A stretch of 64,000 nucleotides of DNA from CAZWRV01 sp964636325 (GCA_964636325.1 CAZWRV010000017.1:1-64000), one strand, 5' to 3'. Positions 18,758 to 28,128 are shown, numbered from the stretch's first letter. Notes: generated by a model not told the origin, from the sequence alone. Made by a program: numbers and translations.

Positions 18758-19930
18758 TCAAAATACATCCGTTTGCCAGAACTGCATCCCGGGGCAGCGT
18801 ACAAACTGCCAGGAGATATGGCCCAGCTCATGCTGCGGCAAAACCTTTCCGAGCAGCGCTAGCGACAGCAGGCGAAACCATGTCGGAAACATCGCCCCCT
18901 GCCCGTCTGCGCTGCGAAGTTCGCAGTGGCCGTATTCGAAGGGCGCGTTTCGGATGAAGACGAAGCCGCCGTCCTGCATCTGGTTGCTCAGCACCCAGTC
19001 CGCCGCCTTCGACAATGTTGACTCGATGTCGCAGCGGCGATATTCGGTAAGCTGCATCATGCGGCAGAGCGGATCGATGGAATCGATGTCCTCGCATGCG
19101 CTGCTCATGAAAGGTTCTGTCGGATTGTGCACTCCGCAGCCGAAACCGCCGAGCGGGTTCTGCGTTGCCAGCACGGTGTCGATGGCACGTTCCAGAAACG
19201 GGGGCGTCACGCCGTCGTAGAAGAACAGCGGCCACCAGTGGTATGCGGCCTGGACTGCGTTGCTGCGCCATATCGGATCGCCGACGTCGATATCGCCCCA
19301 GACCCCACTCGCCGGGTTCACGTGGTGCGTGGTCAGCCAGTCCAGCAGGACCGCAACGGCCTTGCCGGCGCGGATGTCGTTCTGGAAGTCTCGTGCATAC
19401 TGGAGAAGCACACCCACGTTCATGATCTCGTTGCCTGTCCAGGCAACCTGCGCCCCCCAGTCGCGTGCTTCAAGCCAACACACAAGCGCATCAGGATCGC
19501 GCCAGGGATCGAGCCAGCGAATGGGCTTGTCCGCCACTGTCTCAAGACACGCCAGAGCCGTGATGACGTGGCAAGTCAAATGCGGCCGACCGCACCAGAG
19601 AGGATCATCTTTGAACCAGCCCTGATCGAAGATCACTGGATCGCGGAACAGGCCGTCACCCTCCTGGTGACCCTTCAAATAGGCGACCCACTCGGTGCGA
19701 TCCGCCGCTGACATTCCCTGGAGGTCGCCGAGCAGATGCAGAGCCATGGCCGCATAGCACGATGAATAAAGCGTCGGCGCTGTGCAGTCTGCGGAATAGC
19801 AGTAACGGCCGATGTCGCCGCAGCCCCGGGCTGCGACAAATGCCCGAACCGTCTCCGGAATATCCGTAAGGAAGCAGGCAGGAGAATTGTATCGTATCGC
19901 ATTAGCATTGATACGCTGCTTGCTGTTCAT
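18758..19930 (-). CDS. Alpha/alpha-toroid protein of the prenyltransferase/squalene-cyclase repeat type
   Basis: The 390-aa protein has no signal peptide. Repeated helical motifs with Gly-Gly-Phe/Leu turns (QNPLGGFGCGVHNP, NQMQDGGFVFI, HQEGDGLFRDP) match the QW-like repeats of terpenoid-cyclase/prenyltransferase toroids. The neighbours make a terpenoid role unlikely; in glycan operons this fold is often a glycosidase, lyase or uncharacterised enzyme. Its start overlaps the stop of the GH38-like gene as ATGA, so the two are coupled. Substrate unknown. Confidence 0.72.
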   Translation of the reverse strand: MNSKQRINANAIRYNSPACFLTDIPETVRAFVAARGCGDIGRYCYSADCTAPTLYSSCYAAMALHLLGDLQGMSAADRTEWVAYLKGHQEGDGLFRDPVIFDQGWFKDDPLWCGRPHLTCHVITALACLETVADKPIRWLDPWRDPDALVCWLEARDWGAQVAWTGNEIMNVGVLLQYARDFQNDIRAGKAVAVLLDWLTTHHVNPASGVWGDIDVGDPIWRSNAVQAAYHWWPLFFYDGVTPPFLERAIDTVLATQNPLGGFGCGVHNPTEPFMSSACEDIDSIDPLCRMMQLTEYRRCDIESTLSKAADWVLSNQMQDGGFVFIRNAPFEYGHCELRSADGQGAMFPTWFRLLSLALLGKVLPQHELGHISWQFVRCPGMQFWQTDVF

Positions 19931-22308
19931 GCCTTACACCCCTCTGATGGGCGTGTTCCTACGCCAGCGGCGATCAGCGGCTGGCGGACTTGGCCGGCGA
20001 AACGTGAAGTATCCGAGGAATCAAATGGCCCCGGCAGAATCTTTATGCTGTACATCCATGAGAATTCGCCGCCCTGCGCGGCCGGGAAATTTGTAAACCA
20101 GTAGTTGTTCATCACCCACGACATCACAATGCCGTTGTGGGACGGAAGCGATTCCTGCCACTTGCCGGTATTGATCCCGTTGACCTGAACCAAGGGAATG
20201 TCGGGCGACGCGACAACAATTGTCCTGGCGCGGTCAGAGACCGCGAAATAATTCTGGATGCTGTGCCAGTCGGTGGCTGTGCCGGGAACCTGGTCGAGGC
20301 CGGGGCGCATGACGGCGCCGGGGGTGTCAAGGTGGACGGTCGAAGGGTTCAGGGTTCGGGGTTCAGGGTTGGGTGCCAAGGGGAAGGCCACATAGAGCGC
20401 CTCCGCCTCGTTGGTCGGATTCTTCTCCATGCGGTAGAAAAGATCGACTCGCTGCAAATCAGCATAAAGCAGGATGTCCAATGTCAGCGATCGCAATGTG
20501 CCTGGGAGCTCAACAGCGGCAAGGCGCATGCCGGCACCGAAAGGGAAAGGAATCGGCTCCGGCGCGCCAAAACGTATCGGAGTCCGAACAAGCTGGCAGT
20601 CGCGGTGTACGACGCCCCATCCGGAGAGCTTTTCTCGTCCGAACGGCCCCGGAATACTTTCATATATCACTTCGCCGAGTGCGTATTCCGCGGACGAGAA
20701 GCAGCCGGAACCGCTCCGGGTGTCGCAGATTGCATTGATTCCGCGTCTGTCGGCATGGACTGTTAATGAAGGGCTGTTCAAGGCATTGTTGCGAAGTTCG
20801 CAGCTTGCAGGCGAAGCAGGAGCCTCTCCCTCGATCACACGGAAGCGCCTGAATGAGCGGGCAGGAATCTCGCGCGCCAGGAAGCGGATCCGCTGGGCCG
20901 GACGGCGCGCGGAGTCGGCAATCGTCGGAACACGCCATAAGGAGATGGCTTCACCGCTTTCCTCATCGAGCAGGTGGAAGGCCTTGCCAGGTTCCGAGCG
21001 TAATGGAGCGGGCAACCATGAGCATCCGGGGAGCCCCAGGTCGGCGTCGGCCAAGGAAAGATCGACGACATCGGTCCTGGATGCGGACGACGGATTGAAT
21101 ACCAGGATCGCCGGATTGCCATCGGCATGGAGGCGTCCTTCTGCGGCCAGCGTTTCCTGCAGAAGGCTATGCGCCTCGACGACCGCAGTATAGGCGTATC
21201 CGGCCTTGGTGCTCCACTGGGACTTGCTGTTGAGACAGGCCGGCATGTCCGTGCTGCACCATGCGCCCCAGGTGTGCTCGCAGAAGAAGGCGGCCGCTTC
21301 GCGGGCGCTCTCGATGCGCTCGTCTGGCGGCTTCCTTCCAGTTGCAGAGGTAAGCGAAGCGAGCGACCGGAGTTCCGCCTGCGCCTGGCGGACCAGCGCC
21401 GACTCGGCCGCGGCGCTGCCGTTGCCGTCGGCCCACCAGTCCGGCCATGCGGCTTGGATATCCATCATTGAAGCCGGCCATGCCGCCGCCGCATGCTCGA
21501 ACCACTGCCGCGCTGTCCCCAGCCGAAGCCCCGGCCCCGACGGATGCGCCGCATTCCAGCGCCGCACGGCATCGCATATCCATAGCCCCGGCGGTGAGTT
21601 GTCGTGCCGTTCGCCATGGATGCGCAGTTCCACCGAACTGATTGGAAAACCTTTGCCCTCAAGCGAATACAAGTATGCGGCAACGCATTCCTCCGCGCCG
21701 TCCTGATCGAGCTTTAGGCCGTTGCCGAAGAGATAGCCGTCGGAATGCCAGAATAGGACGTTTCCGCCCTGGGGGCCGATCCATCGGAACATCGCCGGAC
21801 GCGGACGGACTCCGAGAGCCCGGGTCTCGTTGATGGCGGTGTCCATGTATCGGACGCCGCGCGAGGCAAGCAGGTCCGGCAGTCCCCAGGCCCAGCCGTT
21901 GACATCGTCGTTCATCGCAGTCACGACCTCGAAGCCGTGCTTGCGCGCCAGAGCCAGAGCGTAGTCGGTGGTCTCTTCAAGCAGTTCCTGAGTAAAGAGA
22001 TCGGTAAGCTGAAGATATAGCGCAGTCACCTCGATGCGGCCCTCCCGTACTCGGCGGAAGAACTCATCAGCGCGTTCAGGATATCTGGACAGGAAGGCCT
22101 TCACGGTCCAAGCCACCTCGCATGTCCAGCAGAAACGCTCGCCCTCGGGAAGCTGATCCGTCGCATTGCAGAAGTCCAGAGCCTGAGCTACAAACTCCGC
22201 ATGCTTCCGGAGGATGATTTCCTGAGGTTCGGTGTAACCTATGTCCACATGCGTGTGATGGACCAGCCAGATTTCCCAGGGGCGCTTCAGCCCTGAAAGA
22301 GTATTCAT
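19927..22308 (-). CDS. GH38-like alpha-mannosidase-type protein
   Basis: The 793-aa protein opens with the GH38 metal motif HTHVDIGYT (His20, Asp22). A candidate nucleophile lies in MNDDVNGWAWGLPD (Asp134/Asp135), and a beta-rich C-terminal half follows. Family members cleave alpha-mannosides using a bound divalent metal; this branch (DUF5054-like) has less certain specificity. There is no signal peptide. The order GH42, GH38-like, toroid points to sequential trimming of an imported heteroglycan. The segment NPEPRTLNP near residue 645 is encoded by a heptanucleotide array and looks like an inserted loop. Confidence 0.85.
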   Translation of the reverse strand: MNTLSGLKRPWEIWLVHHTHVDIGYTEPQEIILRKHAEFVAQALDFCNATDQLPEGERFCWTCEVAWTVKAFLSRYPERADEFFRRVREGRIEVTALYLQLTDLFTQELLEETTDYALALARKHGFEVVTAMNDDVNGWAWGLPDLLASRGVRYMDTAINETRALGVRPRPAMFRWIGPQGGNVLFWHSDGYLFGNGLKLDQDGAEECVAAYLYSLEGKGFPISSVELRIHGERHDNSPPGLWICDAVRRWNAAHPSGPGLRLGTARQWFEHAAAAWPASMMDIQAAWPDWWADGNGSAAAESALVRQAQAELRSLASLTSATGRKPPDERIESAREAAAFFCEHTWGAWCSTDMPACLNSKSQWSTKAGYAYTAVVEAHSLLQETLAAEGRLHADGNPAILVFNPSSASRTDVVDLSLADADLGLPGCSWLPAPLRSEPGKAFHLLDEESGEAISLWRVPTIADSARRPAQRIRFLAREIPARSFRRFRVIEGEAPASPASCELRNNALNSPSLTVHADRRGINAICDTRSGSGCFSSAEYALGEVIYESIPGPFGREKLSGWGVVHRDCQLVRTPIRFGAPEPIPFPFGAGMRLAAVELPGTLRSLTLDILLYADLQRVDLFYRMEKNPTNEAEALYVAFPLAPNPEPRTLNPSTVHLDTPGAVMRPGLDQVPGTATDWHSIQNYFAVSDRARTIVVASPDIPLVQVNGINTGKWQESLPSHNGIVMSWVMNNYWFTNFPAAQGGEFSWMYSIKILPGPFDSSDTSRFAGQVRQPLIAAGVGTRPSEGCKA
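20344..20377. repeat. GGGTTC-type heptanucleotide array inside the GH38-like gene
   Basis: AGGGTTC, AGGGTTC, GGGGTTC and AGGGTTG follow one another at 20344-20371, and then GGTGCC. On the coding (minus) strand this gives the low-complexity peptide NPEPRTLNP. It is related in period and base pattern to the AGGTTTC family but not identical. Confidence 0.85.
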
Positions 22309-22327
22309 AGGATTCCTTATTTATTTG

Positions 22328-22372
22328 TCGAATGATTCGATGAATTCGAGTGAATCGAATGATTCAAATCAA
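22328..22372. repeat. Nonanucleotide array between the GH42 and GH38-like genes
   Basis: Five contiguous 9-nt units begin with TC: TCGAATGAT, TCGATGAAT, TCGAGTGAA, TCGAATGAT and TCAAATCAA. The array fills most of the 60-bp gap and runs over the GH42 stop codon. TGAATC...GATTCA can also form a 6-bp hairpin. No U-tract is present, so it is not a standard terminator. Confidence 0.8.
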
Positions 22373-24570
22373 GTGGAGATAACAATCACCTTGAAGTCGA
22401 GCGGCGCAACTGTTAGCTGAAGTGATCCACCACTTACCGTCAAGGCCTGCCCAGACATGTCGCTGACCTTGCCGCCGGCCGCGATTTTTTCAGTGACTGG
22501 CCTGCCCGTGGGATTGAAGAATATCCAGGCCTCCTTGCCGCGAGTTACGCGCCTGCGAACGATCAGCTTGCCGTCGTGCTCCGGCTTCACGTCGCATTCG
22601 GAGAGCATGGTAAGGACAGCCTCGCCCACCGACGGGTCGCGATAGGCCGTGCCGTTGTGGCCGACGTAGGTTCCGAGAAGCCAGGCCTGGCCCTTTCCAA
22701 CCTTGCGCCGGACTCCGGCGACCGCATCGCCGGCCTTAAGCACCGGTTGCGCGCCGTCGGAGCATTCGAAGGTTTCGAGATAGACGTTGGCCCTAAGCTT
22801 GTGCCCGGCCATCGGCCCTGCACCTTCGAGCGTCTGCGCGTCGAGATATTCGCCCCAGGTTCGCTCCTGCGGCGACCAACGGCTGCCGCCATCCGGTTCC
22901 CGCACCATGGTGAACCCGGTCTGGCGCACACCGAAAAGCGCGGCCATCGCCGGAGACAGTTCTCCACGGTTGCAGAAGCCCTCCTCGCTGATGCGTCCCG
23001 GGGCAGCTTCACTGATCAAGCAACCGCCCTGCTTCACAAATCCTGCGAACTTCGCAGCATGCGTTTCCGAAATCGATAGCGGGAACGGAAGTATCAGGAC
23101 CGCATGCTCCGAAAGCTTATCATGCTCCATGCTTACAAAATCAAGGGGGATGTTCAGCTCCCAAAGGAGGCGGTGCCAGCCGCGGATGACGTAGGCGAGG
23201 TTGTCGCCGCCCTGCGCCATCAGCGAGCAAAGCTGATAGTTGTCCTCGTCAACGATTATTCCCACCTTGGCCCGCTGGAGCGTCGGTTTTGCGAAGATAT
23301 CTGGATGCGCGTTCATGGCAAGGGCGATCCGGGCCGCCTCCTCCAGTCGCGGCGTAATTTCCCCGGCACTGTCGAGCAGGCTGAATCCGTTCTGTTCTGC
23401 GACCATTATCTCAGCTCTGGTGACCCAGAAGGATATCGCGTTCACCCCTGCGGAGACCGCACCTAGCATCCACCGGCGGATGTCTTCCGGAGAAGGGACA
23501 CGCCCCTTGTGGAAGCCTGTGCTTATCGGACCGCCCTGGAATTCCGCGGCCCATATTGGGACACCGCCCTCATGGCCCTGCCCCGGGTTTGCCGAGCGGA
23601 TGTAATCGATACGGTAGACGATGTCATGGAGTTCGGTTAGCAACGCGTGCTCGCGTGCGAAGGGACGCGAATGACCGTCGTCCCAGGGATGTCCGCAACC
23701 CCATGCGGGATAACATGATGTGCCGAGGAAGTCCTGGCTGCGGGCATAGGTCCAGTCTCGGCTCGAAGCGAACTCTGGGCCGCCTTTATGGGCGAAGACC
23801 GGACGCTTCAGGGGATCGGCGGAGCGTATTGCCGCAGCTCGAGCCTCGAGGACATTGGAGATCTGCACGTTGCCCATGAAATACCGCCATGCGAATTCCT
23901 GGGCGCAGGCAGTGGGCCGGAGTCCGCGATCCGGCCGTATGTCCTCCCACTTGTCATACCGGCTGTTCCATCTGCGGTTTAGCGCGTCGAGATCTCCGTA
24001 TTTTTCCTTGAGCCAGACGCGCCATGCGGCCAAGGTGTTCTCGCAATAGCAGACGTGCCCGCCAAGAAATCCGTCCGACCAGTAGCCTATCTCCTGCCAG
24101 GTGTTCCATATGACGACGTTCTCGAAACGTCCGAGGGTCTTGACGAGCTTAGTTATGAAGCGGCCCTGACCCGCCAGCGCGCCGGGATGGTCGAAGCAAG
24201 GCCCGGGCTTGCCGTCGGATCCGGAAAGGGTCGTCTGGGCCTCATGCACCACAGTCGTTCCGTTTCTCAGGATCATGCGGCAGTCCGGGTGCTTCTCGTA
24301 GAGCCAATGCGGCGCCTGCTCGCAGGTCAGCCCGAGATATACTCCCATGTCAAGGGTGGCGGCATGCGCTATCAGCTCCTCGTAGCGGGTGAAGTCATAG
24401 CGGCCTTCCGACGGCTCGTCGATCATCCAGTGCTCCTGAAGCTTGATCAGGTTGAAGCCCTGTTTCTTTAGCATCTGCATGTCGCGCTTCATCTCTTTCA
24501 TCGGCGGCATCGGTTCGCGGCAGAGATGCGATCCGACAGGGAAGAGCCTTGAGAATTTTCCCTTGTTCAT
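22369..24570 (-). CDS. Glycoside hydrolase family 42-type beta-galactosidase
   Basis: The 733-aa protein has a TIM barrel in the first ~400 residues. The acid/base region reads WNTWQEIG (Glu160), where most GH42 enzymes have Asn-Glu, so Asn is replaced by Gln. The CYCEN metal-site segment with AAWRVWLKEKYGDLDALN is highly typical. The probable nucleophile is Glu343 in WAAEFQGG. A GATase-like trimerisation domain (KVGIIVDEDN, then GGCLISEA) and a small C-terminal beta domain follow. There is no signal peptide. It likely removes terminal beta-galactose or a related sugar; the Gln substitution makes the exact substrate less certain. Confidence 0.88.
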   Translation of the reverse strand: MNKGKFSRLFPVGSHLCREPMPPMKEMKRDMQMLKKQGFNLIKLQEHWMIDEPSEGRYDFTRYEELIAHAATLDMGVYLGLTCEQAPHWLYEKHPDCRMILRNGTTVVHEAQTTLSGSDGKPGPCFDHPGALAGQGRFITKLVKTLGRFENVVIWNTWQEIGYWSDGFLGGHVCYCENTLAAWRVWLKEKYGDLDALNRRWNSRYDKWEDIRPDRGLRPTACAQEFAWRYFMGNVQISNVLEARAAAIRSADPLKRPVFAHKGGPEFASSRDWTYARSQDFLGTSCYPAWGCGHPWDDGHSRPFAREHALLTELHDIVYRIDYIRSANPGQGHEGGVPIWAAEFQGGPISTGFHKGRVPSPEDIRRWMLGAVSAGVNAISFWVTRAEIMVAEQNGFSLLDSAGEITPRLEEAARIALAMNAHPDIFAKPTLQRAKVGIIVDEDNYQLCSLMAQGGDNLAYVIRGWHRLLWELNIPLDFVSMEHDKLSEHAVLILPFPLSISETHAAKFAGFVKQGGCLISEAAPGRISEEGFCNRGELSPAMAALFGVRQTGFTMVREPDGGSRWSPQERTWGEYLDAQTLEGAGPMAGHKLRANVYLETFECSDGAQPVLKAGDAVAGVRRKVGKGQAWLLGTYVGHNGTAYRDPSVGEAVLTMLSECDVKPEHDGKLIVRRRVTRGKEAWIFFNPTGRPVTEKIAAGGKVSDMSGQALTVSGGSLQLTVAPLDFKVIVIST

Positions 24571-24585
24571 GTTATAAACTCCTTA

Positions 24586-24617
24586 TGACTTGGTGACATC
24601 TTGACTCGGTGATTGGG
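24586..24617. repeat. Octanucleotide array upstream of the GH42 gene
   Basis: Four 8-nt units lie side by side: TGACTTGG, TGACATCT, TGACTCGG and TGATTGGG, with another TGACAGG shortly after. They occupy the gap between the fucose-isomerase-like gene and the GH42 gene, upstream of the GH42 AAGGAG ribosome-binding site. They could affect coupling or transcript stability. Confidence 0.72.
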
Positions 24618-24632
24618 AGTGGTTGACAGGAT

Positions 24633-25943
24633 TTAGGGCATCTCCTTTAAGATCAGATTGTTGCGCACTAGGCCGGCCCAGGCCCGCATCTCGGAGGTAA
24701 AATCTCCGTAGGCGATCATCCAATGATGCCCCAGCCCTTCGTCGAATATCCAGCTTATGACATCCTTCGCAGGATATTTAAACTTGATCCTTGCGGGGTT
24801 TCCTGGGAAGACCATGCCGGTAGGCAAAGCCTGGCCGGTCAACATCGCGCACTTATAGGCGTTTTCTGAAGGAGTTATGTTCAGCAAGGTGACCGTGCCC
24901 GGCTTCGCCGGAAAAAGCACACAGGCGCCCTGCCCCATCAGACGCACAGAGTTCAATGCAGTATCAGCCTTTCTGTCCGCCAGGCGTAAAGAGCTTGAAC
25001 CGCAGTGCGTGAAGACTATTGATTCATTGTCCAGGGGCTCCAGAAAGTCGGTGTTCATTGTCGGCGAGGTGCTTAGGAGTGAAAGCATCAGCTGGGCGAC
25101 CGCGCCGTGCGCGTCTCCTTCGCATGCGAGCGGCACGCCCTCCTCCGCAAGAAGGGAGGCGGCAATGCAGACCTTGCCCATGAGCTCGGGATAGCAACCT
25201 ATGGTTATAGCATCCAGATCGTATTCGTCGATGAGTTTTTTGATGGATGAATACATTCTCACGCCTTCAAGCCCGGACTCCTCGGATACGTTGACCGAAC
25301 CGCAGCGCTTCTTGAGCGAATTCCAAATTCCCGCCAAGTCCGTATCATTTCCAGCGGCTGAAAGCTTTCCAGTTGGAATGGGGACGATCCTTGCGCCGAT
25401 TGACTTCTTGAGCATGAACTCGCCGGGGGACGTGTGGGTCATCCCGTTCACCCTGGTGCCGCAGAGGCCGATCTTCGAGCGGCGGAGCCTGGAGAAGAGG
25501 GCGGCGGCCCTGGAATATTTCATTGCTTCGGCGAGCGCATCAGGATCATCAAGCTCTCCGAAGACATAGAAGAACGGGTGAGCGAGGTACTTGATGAATG
25601 CTCCTAGCTGCTGGCATCCGCAGAGGGAGCCTGTTTCCATTCCGGGAAGAGCCCATAGGAGAAGGGGCACACCGCATTCCTCGAGCATGTCCAGAACCAT
25701 GTAGTCCTCGAACCAGCAGGCGGGAAGGATTACGGCGATGTCGGGTGAAAGCCCGGCGAGCCGCCTGCCGGCGTCGGCGGCGTCGTGAGAATTGGAAAGG
25801 GATTCGCAAAGAACGACTTCACAGTTCTCCCTCCTGATGACGGCTTCCAGCTCCCTGGCTATATGCGGCGCCCTGGCCGCGCCGAGTTCAAGGGGGCTGG
25901 AGACAGCGAGTATCGCAACTCTTGGAACGAGCTTGTTTTTCAT
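24633..25943 (-). CDS. L-fucose/L-arabinose isomerase-like protein
   Basis: The 436-aa protein has the alpha/beta fold of the fucose/arabinose isomerase superfamily: VAILAVSSP at the start, VILPACWFEDY, and CEGDAHGAVAQLMLSLL with a metal-binding Glu-x-Asp in the second half. It ends with a beta-rich C-terminal domain containing EGLGHHWMIAYGDF. This family interconverts aldoses and ketoses with Mn2+. True substrate is uncertain, since many homologs are not fucose isomerases. ATG at 25943 is preferred over a GTG eight codons upstream. Its place in the operon suggests it handles a sugar released by GH42/GH38/GH2. Confidence 0.8.
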   Translation of the reverse strand: MKNKLVPRVAILAVSSPLELGAARAPHIARELEAVIRRENCEVVLCESLSNSHDAADAGRRLAGLSPDIAVILPACWFEDYMVLDMLEECGVPLLLWALPGMETGSLCGCQQLGAFIKYLAHPFFYVFGELDDPDALAEAMKYSRAAALFSRLRRSKIGLCGTRVNGMTHTSPGEFMLKKSIGARIVPIPTGKLSAAGNDTDLAGIWNSLKKRCGSVNVSEESGLEGVRMYSSIKKLIDEYDLDAITIGCYPELMGKVCIAASLLAEEGVPLACEGDAHGAVAQLMLSLLSTSPTMNTDFLEPLDNESIVFTHCGSSSLRLADRKADTALNSVRLMGQGACVLFPAKPGTVTLLNITPSENAYKCAMLTGQALPTGMVFPGNPARIKFKYPAKDVISWIFDEGLGHHWMIAYGDFTSEMRAWAGLVRNNLILKEMP

Positions 25944-25995
25944 AATAGGCCTATCCTTGTAATTCACCGATAGCGTCCGTATTTCCGTGGATTTC

Positions 25996-27417
25996 CTAAT
26001 TATTGTCCCACCTGCCGAGTATTTCGGTTATCTTTTTCAAAACTGTGGCATCCAAGCGCGTCGGCCGCGCCTGCCGGAGCATTTCTGCGGCTTTCGCGGA
26101 TGCGAGCGCGGCGCAGTCCGGGGAACCGCCTTTGCGCCAGTTCGCGTAGTTTGTCGCCGCGATGACCGTCGGCTCAACGTGTTCACCGGTCCTCAGCCGT
26201 CCGACGGTGTGTTCGTGGTCGATGTATGTTCCGCGGTGTCCGACTTCCTTTATCACATCGACGGCCACTGTTTCCGGAGTGGCATTTATTCCTTGCACCA
26301 TCCGCTTCGCGAAGCGGTTCATCTCGTTGTCGAGGAGGAGCTGCTCGTTGGCGACAGTCATGCCGGTCCCGAACATTCCGGAGTTCACTATGAGATCGTT
26401 TCCGCCGGATACGCCCGCGAGCAGGCTCATCATCTTCTCCCAGCCGAGCTGTTCGTCGTAGACGTTCGAGTCGGCGTCGGGGCCGATTGAATGCGAGGGC
26501 ATGTTGTAGAAATGCGCCATCTGTGCACCGGCGATCCTCATCAGCGACTCCTCCGGGCGTCCAATCACGACATTGCTCGACCGCATGTCGTAGGAGGTCC
26601 AGGCGGCGGCGTAGACGAGCGGCGCTCCGGGCTTCACAAAATGCGCAATCACCACGCCTGAAAGGACTTCTGCATTGTGTACTGCGATGTTGCCAGCCAG
26701 GGTGTAAGGGGCGGTGAGGCCGGCGATGGGCTGCGGGAGGAATGCGACCGGAACTCCGCGCGTGACGCATTCCACGAGCGCTTCGGAGGCGCCCTTCTCC
26801 CAGAAAAGCGGACTTGTCGTTGAAAGCTGGCTTATGACATATGAGCCCCCGCTGAAGTCTTTCCTTCCCGACACTGCAAGCGCAAGTTCGATGATTGCCA
26901 GGTTGACATCCCTGCTTTCGCAGGAGAAAAAGATCGGCTTCTCCGATTTCCTCATAATTTCAGCGACCGCATGAGCGAGCATCGTCCTGGCCGGAACGTC
27001 CGACGGGTTCAGCGGCACACCTATCATGTCGATGTCCGCCAGCCTGTCGCACAGGACTGCGAAATCCGAAACATCCTTGAGGATGGAATTCCGCCTTCCG
27101 CCGCATCTGTCGTCCATGACGAATACGGCGTTGTGGCCGCCTGCGAAACGTGCGCTGCCGTCGCCCAGGAGGAAGGCCTCCTTCTGCGCACGGTTAATCA
27201 CCGGAAATTTACGAATGCTTTTCGCGACGCAGTCCTCAACCACCTGACGCGGAAACTTCACGATCTCGCCATCTGCCGATAGACCTTTCTCGCATAGAAT
27301 CCGCCGCACCTCGGAGCTTTCGACACTAATTCCGGAGGTCGCCAGTATCTCCAACGAGGCCTCATGAATCCGTCTTATCTCCGAGTCGTCCAGGACTTTC
27401 CATTGCGTGAGCTTCAT
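25996..27417 (-). CDS. MttB-superfamily methyltransferase without pyrrolysine
   Basis: The 473-aa protein is a full-length member of the trimethylamine-methyltransferase superfamily. Typical stretches are IHEASLEILATSGISV at the N-terminus, GGHNAVFVMDD, the central PIAGLTAPYTLAGN and the C-terminal HVEPTVIAATNYANWRKGG. No in-frame amber codon interrupts it, so it is a non-pyrrolysine homolog; characterised members transfer a methyl group from quaternary amines such as glycine betaine to a corrinoid protein. No corrinoid protein or reductive activator is visible nearby. Its place in a glycosidase operon suggests demethylation of a sugar-linked or co-released methylated compound, but this is speculative. 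Confidence 0.88.
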   Translation of the reverse strand: MKLTQWKVLDDSEIRRIHEASLEILATSGISVESSEVRRILCEKGLSADGEIVKFPRQVVEDCVAKSIRKFPVINRAQKEAFLLGDGSARFAGGHNAVFVMDDRCGGRRNSILKDVSDFAVLCDRLADIDMIGVPLNPSDVPARTMLAHAVAEIMRKSEKPIFFSCESRDVNLAIIELALAVSGRKDFSGGSYVISQLSTTSPLFWEKGASEALVECVTRGVPVAFLPQPIAGLTAPYTLAGNIAVHNAEVLSGVVIAHFVKPGAPLVYAAAWTSYDMRSSNVVIGRPEESLMRIAGAQMAHFYNMPSHSIGPDADSNVYDEQLGWEKMMSLLAGVSGGNDLIVNSGMFGTGMTVANEQLLLDNEMNRFAKRMVQGINATPETVAVDVIKEVGHRGTYIDHEHTVGRLRTGEHVEPTVIAATNYANWRKGGSPDCAALASAKAAEMLRQARPTRLDATVLKKITEILGRWDNN

Positions 27418-27455
27418 ATTCCGTCGCCTTTCAAAAATATTTCTTTACTGATCGA

Positions 27456-27995
27456 TCAACGATGAAATTGCCAAACCGCCTCCACCATCGCACGGAAGTT
27501 CTCCGGCGGAAAGATGGGGCCCTGTTTCGTTGCAAAGTCCTCGGGAATCAGGATCACCGGCGACAGGGAACTGTCCGCCACCGCATGTATCCTGCGAAGT
27601 TCGCAGGAAGATGAGAGCTTCATGAATTCGTCGAGGATATCCGGATACTGGAGCTGGAAGAACGTGAATATCTCGAGCCCCATCGAGTCGAAGACGCTGC
27701 AGAAGCCGGTCCAGTTGTCGTGCTGGGTGACGAAGCCGTCGGAGTCTGTCACCCGCGCGGTACCGCGCGGTGCTAGCGGCGGCATCACAAGGTCGCAGGT
27801 CCGGCTGATGACCTCGCAGATGTCGTCCACTGCGTAGTTGAATCCGTCGATCTTCTTGCCGGTCCAGTCGGCGATTACACGAGGATTGTAGCTGAGCTGT
27901 TCCAGCAGGGCGCAGCGATCGACAGGCTTGTGGGCCAGAGTCGCTTCCACTCGTTCCCGTTTGGTCATCTGCTTGGATTTAGGCGCTTTACCCAT
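27456..27995 (-). pseudogene. Truncated uroporphyrinogen-decarboxylase-like (MtaA-type) protein
   Basis: The 179-aa product starts like a UroD/MtaA family protein (MTKRERVEATLAHKPVDR) and continues with family-like segments. The protein is about half the usual 340-400 aa and ends at FRAMVEAVWQFHR, just where the conserved barrel should continue. The spacing between NWTGFCSV and FDSMGLEIF is also short, suggesting an internal deletion. UroD-like proteins of this branch transfer methyl groups from corrinoid proteins, which would fit the MttB gene next to it. The truncation suggests loss of function. The start 27995 has AGGGA upstream; 27968 is possible. Confidence 0.7.
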
Positions 27996-28017
27996 GGATC
28001 CCTAGCAACTTGAACAT

Positions 28018-28053
28018 CTTTGTCGGTAGCTTTGTCGTTAACTTTGCCGTCTT
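28018..28053. repeat. Dodecanucleotide array upstream of the glycosidase operon
   Basis: Three 12-nt units are contiguous: CTTTGTCGGTAG, CTTTGTCGTTAA and CTTTGCCGTCTT. They lie just before the first gene of the operon, in its probable 5' leader. Confidence 0.75.
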
Positions 28054-28059
28054 CCGAAG

Positions 28060-28078
28060 GGTTGAATTCTATTCAACC
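28060..28078. repeat. Hairpin GGTTGAAT/ATTCAACC
   Basis: A perfect 8-bp stem with a 3-nt loop (TCT). It shares the inner GAAT-N3-ATTC core with the hairpin at 28110-28128, suggesting two members of one palindromic family. Confidence 0.7.
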
Positions 28079-28109
28079 GTCTTCTCTGCGGCGGGAACTC
28101 CGACCGCCC

Positions 28110-28128
28110 GGCGGAATAAAATTCCGCC
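28110..28128. repeat. Hairpin GGCGGAAT/ATTCCGCC
   Basis: A perfect 8-bp stem with an AAA loop, 31 bp from the previous hairpin. It could be a REP-like element, a transcription-attenuating structure in the operon leader, or a regulator site. Confidence 0.7.

Noticed and set aside
18758..19930. Squalene or terpene cyclase
   Set aside because: Only toroid repeats are seen; no DDxD-type catalytic motif, and neighbours are glycosidases.
25996..27417. Pyrrolysine-containing MttB
   Set aside because: The frame is open without an internal amber codon and no Pyl biosynthesis genes are nearby; it is a non-Pyl homolog.
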